Of a stretch of 64,000 nt of DNA, positions 17,993 through 26,925 are shown one piece after another (the stretch's first letter is position 1; every line of letters begins with the position of its first letter). Both the position numbers and the translations under genes were made by a program. This DNA comes from Candidatus Nitrosoglobus terrae (lineage in GTDB: Bacteria; Pseudomonadota; Gammaproteobacteria; Nitrosococcales; Nitrosococcaceae): assembly GCF_002356115.1 (NCBI RefSeq), contig NZ_AP014836.1:868001-932000 (forward strand), read 5' to 3'. The notes under the pieces are model-generated. The model was given only the letters and a program-made list of their open reading frames with translations. It ran no database searches and was not told the origin of the DNA.

Positions 17993-18733
17993 ATGGAAAA
18001 AAAGATATCGGGCTTATTATTTGCTGGGACACTGGCAGTGTTCTCCGTATTAGTAGTTGCGGATGAGAAGATCACCTCTGTACAAACTGCTTTGAAAAAA
18101 TTCATGCCAGGCGTTCAGCTACAAAGTATTAAACCTACTCCTATCCCCGGTCTCTATGAAATAGTTATAGAAGGACAGGTACTTTATTTCAGTGAAGATG
18201 GTCGCTATGCAGTTCAAGGACAGTTGGTAGATTTAGCCACTCGGACTAACTTGACTGAAGAGCGAATGAACGCGGTACGCGCTAAAGCAATCAATGCTTT
18301 GGATAAACGAGATATGATTGTATTTGGCCCTAAAGAGGCTAAATATACAGTTAATATCTTTACTGATATTGACTGTCCTTATTGCCGTCAGATGCACCAG
18401 CATGTAGATGAATACAATAAACTAGGAATTAAAATTCGCTATCTCTCTTTCCCTCGAGCGGGTATTGGCTCTGCTTCTTATGATAAAGCTGTAGCCGTGT
18501 GGTGCGCTAAAGATCGTCAACAAGCATTAACTCAGGCTAAGGCAGATAAACCGATAGAGAATACTGCTAATAAATGCAAGAATCCAGTCGCTGATCAATT
18601 TAATCTAGGTCAATCTCTAGGCGTAAATGCAACGCCTACTTTGATTTTGGATGATGGGACGATGTTGCCTGGATTTATTCGCCCACAAGCACTTGTAAGT
18701 TTTTTAGAACAGCACTATGAAAAAACTAAATAA
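17993..18733 (+). CDS. dsbC: Thiol:disulfide interchange protein DsbC
   Basis: Periplasmic disulfide isomerase and chaperone. 246 residues: an N-terminal signal peptide (hydrophobic 6-22, ending near VVADEK), a dimerisation domain (to about 80), a linker helix, and a thioredoxin fold with the CPYC active site at residues 128-131 (DIDCPYCRQM). The cis-proline segment NATPTLIL is near residue 215. DsbG is the alternative, but the spacing and the CPYC motif suit DsbC. Convergent with lpxH. Confidence 0.94.
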   Translation: MEKKISGLLFAGTLAVFSVLVVADEKITSVQTALKKFMPGVQLQSIKPTPIPGLYEIVIEGQVLYFSEDGRYAVQGQLVDLATRTNLTEERMNAVRAKAINALDKRDMIVFGPKEAKYTVNIFTDIDCPYCRQMHQHVDEYNKLGIKIRYLSFPRAGIGSASYDKAVAVWCAKDRQQALTQAKADKPIENTANKCKNPVADQFNLGQSLGVNATPTLILDDGTMLPGFIRPQALVSFLEQHYEKTK

Positions 18734-18756
18734 AAATAAAAGGGAAGTCTGGTAAA

Positions 18757-19467
18757 TCAAGAAAGCGATAATCCTTCCTTAGTATAAGTTAATACGCTTT
18801 TACCCTGACTCCAATCACCAAGAACAATACGCTGCTTAGGGCAGTTATCAATTGAAAATCGGTGTATCGCTGGGCGATGGGTATGACCATGAATAATTTG
18901 ATCAACGCTATAAGCTTGAATCGTAGCTTCAACCGTAGTTTGATTAACATCCATAAGTGTAAGTGGTTGGTACTGGGTGTGCTGCTGGCTTTGGCGGCGT
19001 AAATGTTTAGCAATAGCACGGCGCCATAATTGAGGTAATGCTAAATAAGTCCGAAGGATAATAGGCCGTCGTAGCCGAGCTCGGGCGTGTTGATAGACTT
19101 TATCATCGGTACAGAGAGTATCTCCATGCATTAATAAGGTAGGCGTACCGTAGAGATCTATAAAGGTAGGATCAGGCAAAATTTGACAACCGCTTGCTTG
19201 AGAAAAACGCTGACCCACAAGAAAATCACGATTCCCAGGCATGAAGTATACTGAGACACCTACCTTAGATAGATGGCGGAGGGCAGTAATAATCGCTAAA
19301 CCCTCCGCAGTGGGCGCATCATCCCCGATCCAGTAATCAAATAGATCGCCGAGGATATAAAGTGCTTTTCCAAAAAGAGCTTCTTGGGAAAGGAATTGTA
19401 GTGCTTCTACTTGGGTTTCAGGACTCTTTGATCCAAGATGAAGATCTGAAATGAAAAATATAGCCAC
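18757..19467 (-). CDS. lpxH: UDP-2,3-diacylglucosamine diphosphatase LpxH
   Basis: Metallophosphoesterase of lipid A synthesis that cleaves UDP-2,3-diacylglucosamine to lipid X. 236 residues. Metal-binding motifs: ISDLHLGS (Asp8, His10), GDLFDYWIGDD, MPGNRDFL, LMHGDTLCTDD and IHGHTHRPAIH. The start is ATG. It lies directly after the cyclophilin gene on the same strand with 16 bases between (ppi-lpxH), an order seen in many gammaproteobacteria. Confidence 0.96.
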   Translation of the reverse strand: MAIFFISDLHLGSKSPETQVEALQFLSQEALFGKALYILGDLFDYWIGDDAPTAEGLAIITALRHLSKVGVSVYFMPGNRDFLVGQRFSQASGCQILPDPTFIDLYGTPTLLMHGDTLCTDDKVYQHARARLRRPIILRTYLALPQLWRRAIAKHLRRQSQQHTQYQPLTLMDVNQTTVEATIQAYSVDQIIHGHTHRPAIHRFSIDNCPKQRIVLGDWSQGKSVLTYTKEGLSLS

Positions 19468-19483
19468 AGAAATCTACTATCTA

Positions 19484-20077
19484 TTAATCTGTGATAACAC
19501 TTGCTTTCTCTATAATCACAGGTTTTAAGGGTACATCGGTATATTGTCCTTGGCGGCCTGTTTTTACTTGTTGAATAGTGTCAACAATACTCATACCTTC
19601 GATAACATGGCCAAAAACGGCATATCCCCAACCTTGGCGGGTTTTACTCTGGAAGTCTAGAAAATCATTATTAGACGTGTTGATAAAAAATTGGGAAGTC
19701 GCCGAGTCTGGATCCGGAGTGCGAGCCATAGCAACAGTCCCTACTTCGTTTTTAATCCCATTGCTGGCTTCGTTTTTAATCGGGGCGTGGGTAGGTTTAG
19801 GATTAAGTTTTTGATCAAATCCTCCCCCTTGGATCATGAAATTACTAATGATCCGATGAAATAAAGTACCATTATAGAAGCCTTCATTTACATAACGAAG
19901 AAAGTTTTCTACAGAAAGTGGGGCTTTTTCTGGGTTAAGTTCGATTACAATATCCCCCAGAGTAGTTTGCAATTTGACTTTAGGTGGACTTTTAGTTGCT
20001 ACACCACCATCAGCTTCAGCTGTTAATCCAAATATACCAAGTAGTAAGAAAATGAATGTTTTTTGAAAAACTCGCAT
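19484..20077 (-). CDS. Peptidyl-prolyl cis-trans isomerase, cyclophilin type, probably periplasmic
   Basis: 197 residues: an N-terminal signal peptide (hydrophobic 8-21, then TAEADG), then a cyclophilin domain with KLQTTLGDIVIELNPEKAP, YNGTLFHRII, MIQGG and GTVAMARTPDPDSATSQFFIN. Secretion to the periplasm makes it PpiA-like, while the neighbour lpxH suggests the ppiB locus. I leave the symbol empty for that reason. The start is ATG, followed by divergent gltX. Confidence 0.92.
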   Translation of the reverse strand: MRVFQKTFIFLLLGIFGLTAEADGGVATKSPPKVKLQTTLGDIVIELNPEKAPLSVENFLRYVNEGFYNGTLFHRIISNFMIQGGGFDQKLNPKPTHAPIKNEASNGIKNEVGTVAMARTPDPDSATSQFFINTSNNDFLDFQSKTRQGWGYAVFGHVIEGMSIVDTIQQVKTGRQGQYTDVPLKPVIIEKASVITD

Positions 20078-20210
20078 ATCAGTAGGCCTATAGTTAATAT
20101 TTATTTCGTTGAAAAGGGATTATATTACTTAAATCATCCCTGATGAGTAGGCAAAACTTTAAGGTAGAGGATTTTGTTCTAAATAAACTTTTCCATTATT
20201 ATGTTATTTC

Positions 20211-21623
20211 ATGATGAAAACTGCAGTTAAAACTCGTTTTGCCCCTAGTCCCAGTGGGTTATTACATCTGGGAAATATGCGTACTGCTTTATTTAATGCT
20301 TTGTTAGCTCGCCGCACTCAGGGTTTATTTCTACTACGGATTGAGGATACAGATCAAGAACGAAGCACTGAAGACTATATAGAAGCACTGTTAAAAGATT
20401 TATGCTGGTTAGGTCTAGAGTGGCAAGAGGGGCCGGGAATTAAAGGAGAATTTAGCCCCTACCGACAATCTCAGCGGGATGCCATCTATCAAGATTATTT
20501 CCAGCAATTAGAAGCTAAGGGCTTAGCCTACCCTTGTTTTTGTTCTCAAGAAGAGCTTGAGCGGATTCGTAAGCAACAGTTAGCTGCCGGCCAACCTCCT
20601 CGTTATTTAGGTACTTGCGCTCGGCTTACTTTTGAGGAGGTAGAAAATAAGCTCGCTGGAGGATTAAAGCCAGCCTTGCGTTTTCGTATTCCATCCATTG
20701 CCGTTGTTGAATTTGAAGATTTGGTACGCGGTTCTCAGCATTTTACTGCCCGTGATATTGGAGACTTTATCATTCGGCGAGCAGATGAAACCCCTGCTTT
20801 TTTCTTCAGCAATGCTATTGATGATGCTTTAATGGGTATTACCCATGTCCTACGTGGTGAAGATCATTTAACAAATACGCCCCGTCAAATTTTATTACTT
20901 CAATCTTTAGGATTGCCAGTACCCTGTTATGGCCATATTGCAATGATTGTGGGCAGTGATGGGACTCCTCTATCAAAACGGCATGGTAGCCGTAGTATCT
21001 CGGAATTACGAGAAGCGGGATATTTGCCAAGTGCGATATATAATTATTTGGCGCGCTTAGGTCATCATTATGAGAACACAAGTTTTTTAGATCTAGATGG
21101 GTTAGCAGCTCAGTTTAATTTAGATCGTTTAGGAAAAGCGCCGGCTCGGTTTGATAGCCAGCAACTATATTATTGGCAGCGAGAGGCGTTAGCTCATAGC
21201 GATTTTGAGACTTTAAGACAGTGGCTAGGATCGGCAGTAGCCGATCAAGTTCCCACTGATAAATATCTAGAGTTTATTGAAATTATACGCCCCAATGTAG
21301 TGTTACCTGAAGATGCTCTGCGCTGGGCAGAAGCACTTTTCGGCGAAAATCTTGCGTTTAAAGATGAAGCCTTGGGTGTTATTTCCCAGGCTGGATCAGA
21401 TTTTTTTGCGGCAGCACTTGCTGCAGTTGGCCATCATGGGGTTGATTTTAAAGTTGTAATAACCCAATTAAAGCAAACGACCAATGCTAAAGGTAAGTCG
21501 CTCTTTCTTCCCCTACGAGCTGCTTTAACGGGCAATTTAGATGGCCCAGAGTTAGCTCTGTTGTTCTCACTCATGGGCGTAACCCGGGTGCGGCAAAGGT
21601 TGCAGCGCTGCTTAGATTTATAA
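20211..21623 (+). CDS. gltX: Glutamyl-tRNA synthetase
   Basis: Class I synthetase charging tRNA-Glu. 470 residues from ATG (a second ATG follows immediately). The HIGH-type motif HLGN is at residues 19-22 in FAPSPSGLLHLGNMRTALFN. A zinc-binding-type segment has YPCFCSQEEL and, later, YLGTC. The KMSKS-type loop is PLSKRHGS. The C-terminal anticodon-binding part is complete. cysS follows after 63 bases. Confidence 0.97.
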   Translation: MMKTAVKTRFAPSPSGLLHLGNMRTALFNALLARRTQGLFLLRIEDTDQERSTEDYIEALLKDLCWLGLEWQEGPGIKGEFSPYRQSQRDAIYQDYFQQLEAKGLAYPCFCSQEELERIRKQQLAAGQPPRYLGTCARLTFEEVENKLAGGLKPALRFRIPSIAVVEFEDLVRGSQHFTARDIGDFIIRRADETPAFFFSNAIDDALMGITHVLRGEDHLTNTPRQILLLQSLGLPVPCYGHIAMIVGSDGTPLSKRHGSRSISELREAGYLPSAIYNYLARLGHHYENTSFLDLDGLAAQFNLDRLGKAPARFDSQQLYYWQREALAHSDFETLRQWLGSAVADQVPTDKYLEFIEIIRPNVVLPEDALRWAEALFGENLAFKDEALGVISQAGSDFFAAALAAVGHHGVDFKVVITQLKQTTNAKGKSLFLPLRAALTGNLDGPELALLFSLMGVTRVRQRLQRCLDL

Positions 21624-21686
21624 GTCGCTACACAATAATACATTATATTTTAACGTAACTATGTTTAAGCATTTGAAATTAAGGTT

Positions 21687-23105
21687 ATGTTGTATATCTA
21701 TAACAGTTTGACCGGAGAAAAAGAACAATTTATTCCCATTGAGCCGGGCAAGGTGCGTATATATGTGTGCGGCATGACAGTTTATGATTTATCTCATGTA
21801 GGCCATGCTCGGGTAATGGTAGTTTTTGATGTGGTCACGCGCTACTTGCGGGTTTGTGGGTTTGAGGTGACTTATGTCAGAAATATTACTGATATTGACG
21901 ATAAGATTATTCGCCGTGCCTATGAGCGGGGTGAACGTATTCAAGAATTAACTGCTCGTTATATTCAAGCATTACATGAGGATTCTGCAAGTCTTCAAAT
22001 TCTTCCCCCTGATCGGGAGCCTCGAGCTACTGAGTATATAGAATCTATTATTACCCTAGTACAGCAGTTATTAGATAAAAATTATGCCTACCAGGCTGAG
22101 AATGGGGATATTTATTTTGATGTTAGTCATTTTAAATCCTATGGCAATCTTTCTGGAAAGCGATTGGAAGATTTACGAGCGGGCGAGCGGGTTGAAATTA
22201 ATGAGGCTAAGACAGATCCGTTAGACTTCGTACTCTGGAAGGCGGCTAAGCCCAATGAGCCAGCTTGGGATTCTCCTTGGGGTGCTGGCCGTCCTGGTTG
22301 GCATATTGAATGTTCTGCGATGTCTATGGAAGCATTAGGCGTTCATTTTGATATTCATGGAGGTGGCCAAGATTTACAATTCCCCCACCATGAAAATGAA
22401 ATTGCCCAAAGTGAGGCGGCAACGGGCAGTAAATTTGTTAACTACTGGATGCACAATGGTTTTGTGCGTGTTGATGATGAAAAAATGTCTAAATCTTTAG
22501 GCAATTTTTTCACCATACGGGAGGTGTTACATCGTTATCATCCTGAGATACTGCGCTATTTTATTCTCTCCAGCCACTATCGTAGTCCGTTAAACTATAC
22601 AGAATTACAACTCGATGCCGCTAAAGCGGCAGTTACCCGCTTGTATACTGCTTTGCGCGAAACGGCTAAAGAAGAAGATTCAGTACCAGTATTAATGGAT
22701 TGGAGCGATCCTTTAGCTATTCGATTCCGAGAAATCATGGATGATGATTTTAATACGCCAGAAGCGTTGGCATTGTTAAATGAAATTAAGCACGAACTTA
22801 ATCGTGCTCGGGAGGAGGGTAATACTAAATGGGTAAATCATTTGGCAAAATTACTACGATCATTAGGCGGTATTCTGGGGCTTCTAAACTATAATCCTGA
22901 GCAATTTCTTCGAGATCCAAGACAGGCTGATGGGAAAAGTGATAATGATTTCTCCTCTCAAGCAATTGAGCAGCTGATTGCCCAACGGGTGGCGGCTCGA
23001 AAAAATAAAGATTGGGCAGAGGCAGATCGTATTCGTCAGATTCTTAAAGACCAAGGTATTGCAATAGAAGATACTCAAACAGGAACTTTGTGGCGGCGTG
23101 GCTAG
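21687..23105 (+). CDS. cysS: Cysteinyl-tRNA synthetase
   Basis: Class I synthetase charging tRNA-Cys. 472 residues: zinc ligand Cys28 in [13 protein letters not shown] at 37-40, the zinc site WHIECSAM with [10 protein letters not shown], and KMSKS at residues 266-270. The C-terminal DALR and anticodon region are complete. Stop is TAG. It converges on folD with 33 bases between. Confidence 0.97.
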   Translation: MLYIYNSLTGEKEQFIPIEPGKVRIYVCGMTVYDLSHVGHARVMVVFDVVTRYLRVCGFEVTYVRNITDIDDKIIRRAYERGERIQELTARYIQALHEDSASLQILPPDREPRATEYIESIITLVQQLLDKNYAYQAENGDIYFDVSHFKSYGNLSGKRLEDLRAGERVEINEAKTDPLDFVLWKAAKPNEPAWDSPWGAGRPGWHIECSAMSMEALGVHFDIHGGGQDLQFPHHENEIAQSEAATGSKFVNYWMHNGFVRVDDEKMSKSLGNFFTIREVLHRYHPEILRYFILSSHYRSPLNYTELQLDAAKAAVTRLYTALRETAKEEDSVPVLMDWSDPLAIRFREIMDDDFNTPEALALLNEIKHELNRAREEGNTKWVNHLAKLLRSLGGILGLLNYNPEQFLRDPRQADGKSDNDFSSQAIEQLIAQRVAARKNKDWAEADRIRQILKDQGIAIEDTQTGTLWRRG

Positions 23106-23138
23106 AGGTTAACTACTGTCTATAAGGTGTGCTGGTCA

Positions 23139-23996
23139 TTATTTATGATGTAGCTGTTCAGCAGCATAGAGAGTATTTTGTAGCAAGGTTGCGATAGTCA
23201 TGGGGCCTACCCCGCCAGGCACAGGAGTAATCCAGGCGGCTCGCTTTTGAGCTGACTCAAAATCTACATCACCCACTAAAGTGCCATCAGGTTGTCGATT
23301 AAACCCCACATCAATCACGATTGCACCCAGTTTGATCCACTTTCCTTGAATTAAATGAGGCTTCCCAGCGGCGGTCACTAAAATATCTGCTTTTGAGATA
23401 TGTTGGGCTAAGTCATTACTCCAGCGATGGCATATAGTGACTGTGCAGCCAGCGAGCAATAACTCTAGCGCCATTGGTCGCCCAACAATGTTAGAAGCGC
23501 CTATCACTACTGCTTCTAAACCTTTAAGATCCCGTCCTATGGTTTGTAATAAAGTGATGACTCCATAGGGAGTACAGGGTCTAAGGCTAGGTAATCGTAA
23601 AGCCAGCCGTCCAATATTATAAGGATGAAAACCATCTACATCTTTATTAGGGTGGATGCGCTCGGTGATCTGATCGGGGCAAATATGTTTTCCAAGAGGT
23701 AATTGAACTAGGATACCATCTATTGTTGGATCAGCGTTAAGCTGATCAATTAGTGTTAGCAGATCTGATTGAGTCGTATCTGCTGGCAGATCATAGGCTA
23801 AGGATTTAAAACCTACATCTTCGCAAGCTCGCCGTTTACTGCGCACATAAGCTTGAGAGGCGGGATCAGTACCAAGAAGTATTACCGATAATCCTGGGGG
23901 CCTTATTCCTACGGCAATCCACTCTTGAACTTGCTGTTTAATATTTTGCCGAATAGTAGCAGCGATGGCTTTACCATCAAGGATTTTAGCAACCAT
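23139..23996 (-). CDS. folD: Methylenetetrahydrofolate dehydrogenase/cyclohydrolase FolD
   Basis: Bifunctional one-carbon enzyme that interconverts 5,10-methylene- and 10-formyl-tetrahydrofolate. 285 residues. Signatures: [14 protein letters not shown] with the active-site Lys in the YxxxK pattern, [22 protein letters not shown], and [16 protein letters not shown] with NADP site CHRWS. The final [19 protein letters not shown] is diagnostic. The start is ATG. Confidence 0.97.
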   Translation of the reverse strand: MVAKILDGKAIAATIRQNIKQQVQEWIAVGIRPPGLSVILLGTDPASQAYVRSKRRACEDVGFKSLAYDLPADTTQSDLLTLIDQLNADPTIDGILVQLPLGKHICPDQITERIHPNKDVDGFHPYNIGRLALRLPSLRPCTPYGVITLLQTIGRDLKGLEAVVIGASNIVGRPMALELLLAGCTVTICHRWSNDLAQHISKADILVTAAGKPHLIQGKWIKLGAIVIDVGFNRQPDGTLVGDVDFESAQKRAAWITPVPGGVGPMTIATLLQNTLYAAEQLHHK

Positions 23997-24116
23997 GAAA
24001 GTCCTTATGTTTGGAATATAAACTATAGGCTGTCATTATAATTATATAAGATATAAAACTGAAATTAGCATAGGTTTATTGACGATTGAGTTAACCCATC
24101 GTAATATGTTTGCTTT

Positions 24117-24193
24117 CGGGGTATAGCGCAGTCTGGTAGCGCATCTGCTTTGGGAGCAGAGGGTCGGGGGTTCAAATCCCTCTACCCCGACCA
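24117..24193 (+). tRNA. tRNA-Pro (anticodon TGG)
   Basis: 77-nucleotide cloverleaf with acceptor CGGGGTA / TACCCCG, discriminator A and encoded CCA. D-arm AGCGCAGTCTGGTAGCGC, the seven-base anticodon loop TTTGGGA with TGG, and T-arm GGGGGTTCAAATCCCTC. First gene of the tRNA group. Confidence 0.97.
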
Positions 24194-24252
24194 GCCTATT
24201 GAAAAAGATAATGCCTGCTCTCCAGTTTATGGACTGCAAGGAAGCTGCCTAT

Positions 24253-24329
24253 GCGCCCGTAGCTCACACGGATAGAGCATCGGCCTTCTAAGCCGAGGGT
24301 AGCAGGTTCGAATCCTGCCGGGCGCGCCA
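24253..24329 (+). tRNA. tRNA-Arg (anticodon TCT)
   Basis: 77 nucleotides; acceptor GCGCCCG / CGGGCGC, discriminator G, encoded CCA. Anticodon loop CTTCTAA gives TCT (reads AGA/AGG). T-arm GCAGGTTCGAATCCTGC is standard. It lies 59 bases after tRNA-Pro and is probably cotranscribed. Confidence 0.97.
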
Positions 24330-24362
24330 ATTTTATTATAAGTACACACCTATACGAGCTAT

Positions 24363-24386
24363 AAAAAACCCCCGTCTTGGGAGTTT
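24363..24386 (+). terminator. Candidate terminator after tRNA-Pro/tRNA-Arg
   Basis: AAAACCCCC-GTCTT-GGGAGTTT forms a hairpin with one internal mismatch about 35 bases after tRNA-Arg. It lacks a long T-run, so it is only a candidate. Confidence 0.35.
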
Positions 24387-24515
24387 CTATACCTCGTTAT
24401 TCGGTATCTCTATACATTTTTCTTAAAAAACATAACTATAAAGATAAAAAATTCTGATCAGCTAAGGGGTGCGCCGTTTTTATATGTACCCTTCAGAGTA
24501 TTAATTTTTAGCAGA

Positions 24516-25022
24516 TTACCTTAATTGTACTGGAGCGCCAATAAGCCCATTAGCATCTAGGTTTATATTATCTATAGTGCCTAATTTGGGGTCGTAGCGG
24601 TTATTAGATAAATAAGCTGGGTCAGCATTGTAGTGATTGTCAGGTAGAGGAAATGGGATATAGGGATCATAGCCTATATTAGAATTATAGTCGTTATTGG
24701 TTAGATTATTACCTGTAGTAAAGCTGTCACATGGGATCATTGGGCCATTTGGTGTATTTAGGCAGTTTGGGTTATGGAAAAAATCAGCTCCAAAAAAAAT
24801 GTAGTAGTTGTTAGGTAAAGGTGATGATGTGTAGGGATCATAGCCTATATCAGGATCATAGTGGTTACTGGGCAGTTTGCCGTCCGTTATAAAGTTATTA
24901 CATATACCAGCTGGGTCGCTATTGCCTAGTATATTTAGGCAGTTAGAAAAATCAGCTGCGAAAATACTAATGGGTAACGCAGTCGCAAGAGCGGCCAATA
25001 AGATGATATGTTTAGTGTTCAT
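24516..25022 (-). CDS. Small secreted repeat protein, copy with two modules
   Basis: 168 residues, unrecognised. An N-terminal signal peptide (residues 1-22, ALPISIFA/ADF) directs it to the periplasm or outside. After it come two copies of a module with paired cysteines, roughly 23-75 and 76-125: ADF...CLN...C..F..G..L, then NHYDPDIGYDPY or NDYNSNIGYDPY, then LPNNYY or LPDNHY. The C-terminal tail YLSNNRYDPKLG...DANGLIGAPVQLR is shared with the neighbouring paralog at 25221. The ribosome site AAGGAGGGTGTT is strong. Asn, Asp, Pro and Tyr are abundant, and there is no membrane anchor. Function unknown; structural or surface roles are guesses. A paralogous pair lies inside a tRNA array. Confidence 0.75.
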   Translation of the reverse strand: MNTKHIILLAALATALPISIFAADFSNCLNILGNSDPAGICNNFITDGKLPSNHYDPDIGYDPYTSSPLPNNYYIFFGADFFHNPNCLNTPNGPMIPCDSFTTGNNLTNNDYNSNIGYDPYIPFPLPDNHYNADPAYLSNNRYDPKLGTIDNINLDANGLIGAPVQLR

Positions 25023-25040
25023 AACACCCTCCTTCTTGCT

Positions 25041-25095
25041 TCTCTACAGTGAGATAAGTTTAGGCTACAGTAGCTGATTTCGCCACCTAAATAAT
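25041..25095 (-). promoter_or_regulatory. Conserved upstream block of the 168-residue secreted gene
   Basis: On the minus strand it aligns with the block 25577-25635 upstream of the paralog: GCGAAATCA against GCGAATTCA, TAGCCTAAACTTAT against TAGTCTAGACTTAT. Likely contains the promoter, but no clear -35/-10 pair is convincing in both. Confidence 0.4.
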
Positions 25096-25220
25096 AAGGA
25101 TTAGCTTGAAATAAATAATAAAGACTACCGTTATTTGCTATGCTAACAAGGAGGCACTTTCTAGTTGGTTGAGGGGTACATTACTCCTGCACCCCTCAAG
25201 AGTATTAATTCTTAAGCAGA

Positions 25221-25559
25221 TTATCGTGATCGTATAGGGGTTCCAATAAGCCCCTCTATATTTATATTCGTATTACCCATAGCACCTGACCTAGGATTAT
25301 AGTGGTTATTCGATAAATAATATGAGTTACCATTGTAATAATTATTAGGTACAGTTGCAGTTGTGTAGGGATTATAGTGTGTATCAGGATCGTAGTGATT
25401 ATTAGGTAGGATACCTCCTCCCGAAAAGCTGCTACAGGTGCTGATTGCGCTGGGGGGTGTATTTAAACACCCAGGGTTATAAGGGTAATCAGCTGTAAAA
25501 GCAGCGATGGGTAATGTAGTTGCAAGAATGGTCGATGAAATGATTGGCTTAATATTCAT
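25221..25559 (-). CDS. Small secreted repeat protein, paralog with one module
   Basis: 112 residues, unrecognised. Signal peptide (1-22, LPIAAFTADY), then one module: two cysteines (GCLNTPP and STCSSF), LPNNHYDPDTHYNPYT, VPNNYY. The tail YLSNNHYNPRSG...EGLIGTPIRSR is shared with the 168-residue paralog. The ribosome site AAGGAGGATGTT is strong. Flanking DNA on both sides of the two genes is also related (see the 60 bases upstream, and CAGAGTATTAATT / AAGAGTATTAATT downstream), so the pair arose by duplication of a whole unit. Reading the pair as exported proteins is firm; anything further is not supported. Confidence 0.75.
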   Translation of the reverse strand: MNIKPIISSTILATTLPIAAFTADYPYNPGCLNTPPSAISTCSSFSGGGILPNNHYDPDTHYNPYTTATVPNNYYNGNSYYLSNNHYNPRSGAMGNTNINIEGLIGTPIRSR

Positions 25560-25576
25560 AACATCCTCCTTTTTGC

Positions 25577-25635
25577 TTCCCTAGCGAAGAATAAGTCTAG
25601 ACTATAATCAATGAATTCGCTACCCAAGCGAAGGT
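25577..25635 (-). promoter_or_regulatory. Conserved upstream block of the 112-residue secreted gene
   Basis: Minus-strand counterpart of 25041-25095. TTGGGT and TATAGT lie 15 bases apart, a poor but possible promoter. Conservation in both copies supports a function for the block. Confidence 0.4.
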
Positions 25636-25682
25636 ATTCATTCAAATATAGCTATTAACCTATTAAAAGTTATACAAAAAAA

Positions 25683-26291
25683 TTAAAAGTCAAAGAAAGT
25701 GACTTCACCAGTTTCCAGCGAATACTCAGCCCCAACAATCATAATTTCATTATTTTTAACCATATTTTCTAATACTTCTGTGCTGTAGCGGAGCTGATTG
25801 ACAGAGGCAGCTACATTTGCTCGTATGCATTCCTGCCATAAGGATTCAAGGTTATTCTTTAGAGTAGTATGATATAAAGGCTCAATGGATGAGCGCACTC
25901 GATTTACAATCGACATTAAGTTACGCGAAGGCAGTCGATCGGGTTGTTCTAGGGTATCAATCGTTGATTTGACTGCACCACAACGACTATGCCCAAGTAC
26001 TACGACTAATGGGCAATCAAAGTATTCCACTGCAAATTCAACGCTACCTACAATAGAGGGAGCAACAATATTTCCAGCGATACGAATAACGAATAAATCT
26101 CCCAGTCCTTGATCGAAAACTATCTCTACTGGGACTCGCGAATCGGAGCATCCTAGAATTGTGGCAAAAGGATTTTGCCCTTGGGTAAGCTTAGCTCGCT
26201 TGGCACTATGTTTATCCCCTGAAGTTTGGCCATTAATAAAATTTTGATTACCTTGTTTTAATCGATGTAAAGCTTGTTGGGCAGAAATCAC
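25683..26291 (-). CDS. can: Beta-class carbonic anhydrase
   Basis: Zinc enzyme interconverting CO2 and bicarbonate. 202 residues: metal ligands Cys48 (CSDSRVPVE, with Asp50), His101 and Cys104 (HSRCGA). The segments VIRIAGNIV and GSVEFAVEYFDCPLVVVLGHS are typical. No signal peptide, so it is cytoplasmic. The start is ATG. It lies alone between tRNA-Arg and tRNA-His. Confidence 0.93.
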   Translation of the reverse strand: MISAQQALHRLKQGNQNFINGQTSGDKHSAKRAKLTQGQNPFATILGCSDSRVPVEIVFDQGLGDLFVIRIAGNIVAPSIVGSVEFAVEYFDCPLVVVLGHSRCGAVKSTIDTLEQPDRLPSRNLMSIVNRVRSSIEPLYHTTLKNNLESLWQECIRANVAASVNQLRYSTEVLENMVKNNEIMIVGAEYSLETGEVTFFDF

Positions 26292-26410
26292 GTTGTTTTC
26301 CTAGGTTATTTAAAAATAAATAATAAAATTTCTTATTTTAAAAATTTTAATGATAGTTGTTATTTAAGGAATGAATGTTGTTTCAATACTAGATTCGCAA
26401 TAAAATAACG

Positions 26411-26551
26411 TTGATTTTAGCAGTACGGTTTATCCTTGGAAGGAAGGGGGCTGCTGTCTATAAAGGTTTGGATTTGGATACTAAGCGGTCACTGGCCAAA
26501 GTAGCCTATGAAACGAAAATTTATCAGATTGGTAAAATTTCAAATAATTAG
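26411..26551 (+). CDS. Possible short reading frame of 46 residues, unrecognised
   Basis: An open frame from TTG (ACG TTG ATT) to TAG just before tRNA-His, encoding LGRKGAAVYKGLDLDTKRSL in its middle. No ribosome site is visible. It may be a gene remnant or nothing. Listed at low confidence. Confidence 0.2.
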   Translation: MILAVRFILGRKGAAVYKGLDLDTKRSLAKVAYETKIYQIGKISNN

Positions 26552-26553
26552 GC

Positions 26554-26559
26554 TATAAT
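26554..26559 (+). promoter_or_regulatory. -10 element before tRNA-His
   Basis: Perfect TATAAT 13 bases before tRNA-His. A -35 is not clear (TTGGTA at 26529-26534 is 19 bases upstream). It probably drives tRNA-His and tRNA-Lys. Confidence 0.5.
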
Positions 26560-26572
26560 AGCAACCTTTAAT

Positions 26573-26649
26573 GGTGGGCGTAGCTCAGTTGGTAGAGCGC
26601 AGGATTGTGGCTCCTGTGGTCGTGGGTTCAAGTCCCATCGCTCACCCCA
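26573..26649 (+). tRNA. tRNA-His (anticodon GTG)
   Basis: Acceptor GTGGGCG (26574-26580) with CGCTCAC, encoded CCA, and the extra 5' G at 26573 that pairs with C73, a feature of tRNA-His. Anticodon stem CAGGA / TCCTG, loop TTGTGGC. Confidence 0.97.
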
Positions 26650-26673
26650 AATTAGAGACAAGGTTAATTATTG

Positions 26674-26749
<76 letters not shown>

Positions 26750-26761
26750 AAATCTGACCTA

Positions 26762-26829
26762 TAGAGTATTTTACCCACCAATTTAGCCCCATGGGGTGTT
26801 ATTCCCCAAATGGAGTATTTTTTCCTCCA
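26762..26829. repeat. Imperfect direct repeats and palindrome upstream of the restriction-modification gene
   Basis: Two 19-base copies (TAGAGTATTTTACCCACCA at 26762-26780 and TGGAGTATTTTTTCCTCCA at 26811-26829) flank the perfect palindrome CCCCATGGGG (26787-26796). They lie between tRNA-Lys and the gene promoter region and could be an operator or a scar. Confidence 0.4.
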
Positions 26830-26841
26830 GCTCCCTCTTTT

Positions 26842-26871
26842 TGGACAGTAAAATGGATTCTTGCCTAGGAT
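26842..26871 (+). promoter_or_regulatory. Candidate promoter of the restriction-modification gene
   Basis: TGGACA (26842-26847) and TAGGAT (26866-26871) separated by 18 bases, ending 55 bases before the start codon. Each matches the sigma-70 consensus at four or more positions; untested. Confidence 0.35.
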
Positions 26872-26925
26872 ACACCTTTCGCGCTATTTAATTTTGCGCT
26901 TACCAATTATCATCATAGGGAAAAA

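Noticed and set aside
24042-24239. 65-codon minus-strand frame
   Set aside because: It runs across tRNA-Pro and has no family resemblance; a chance frame.
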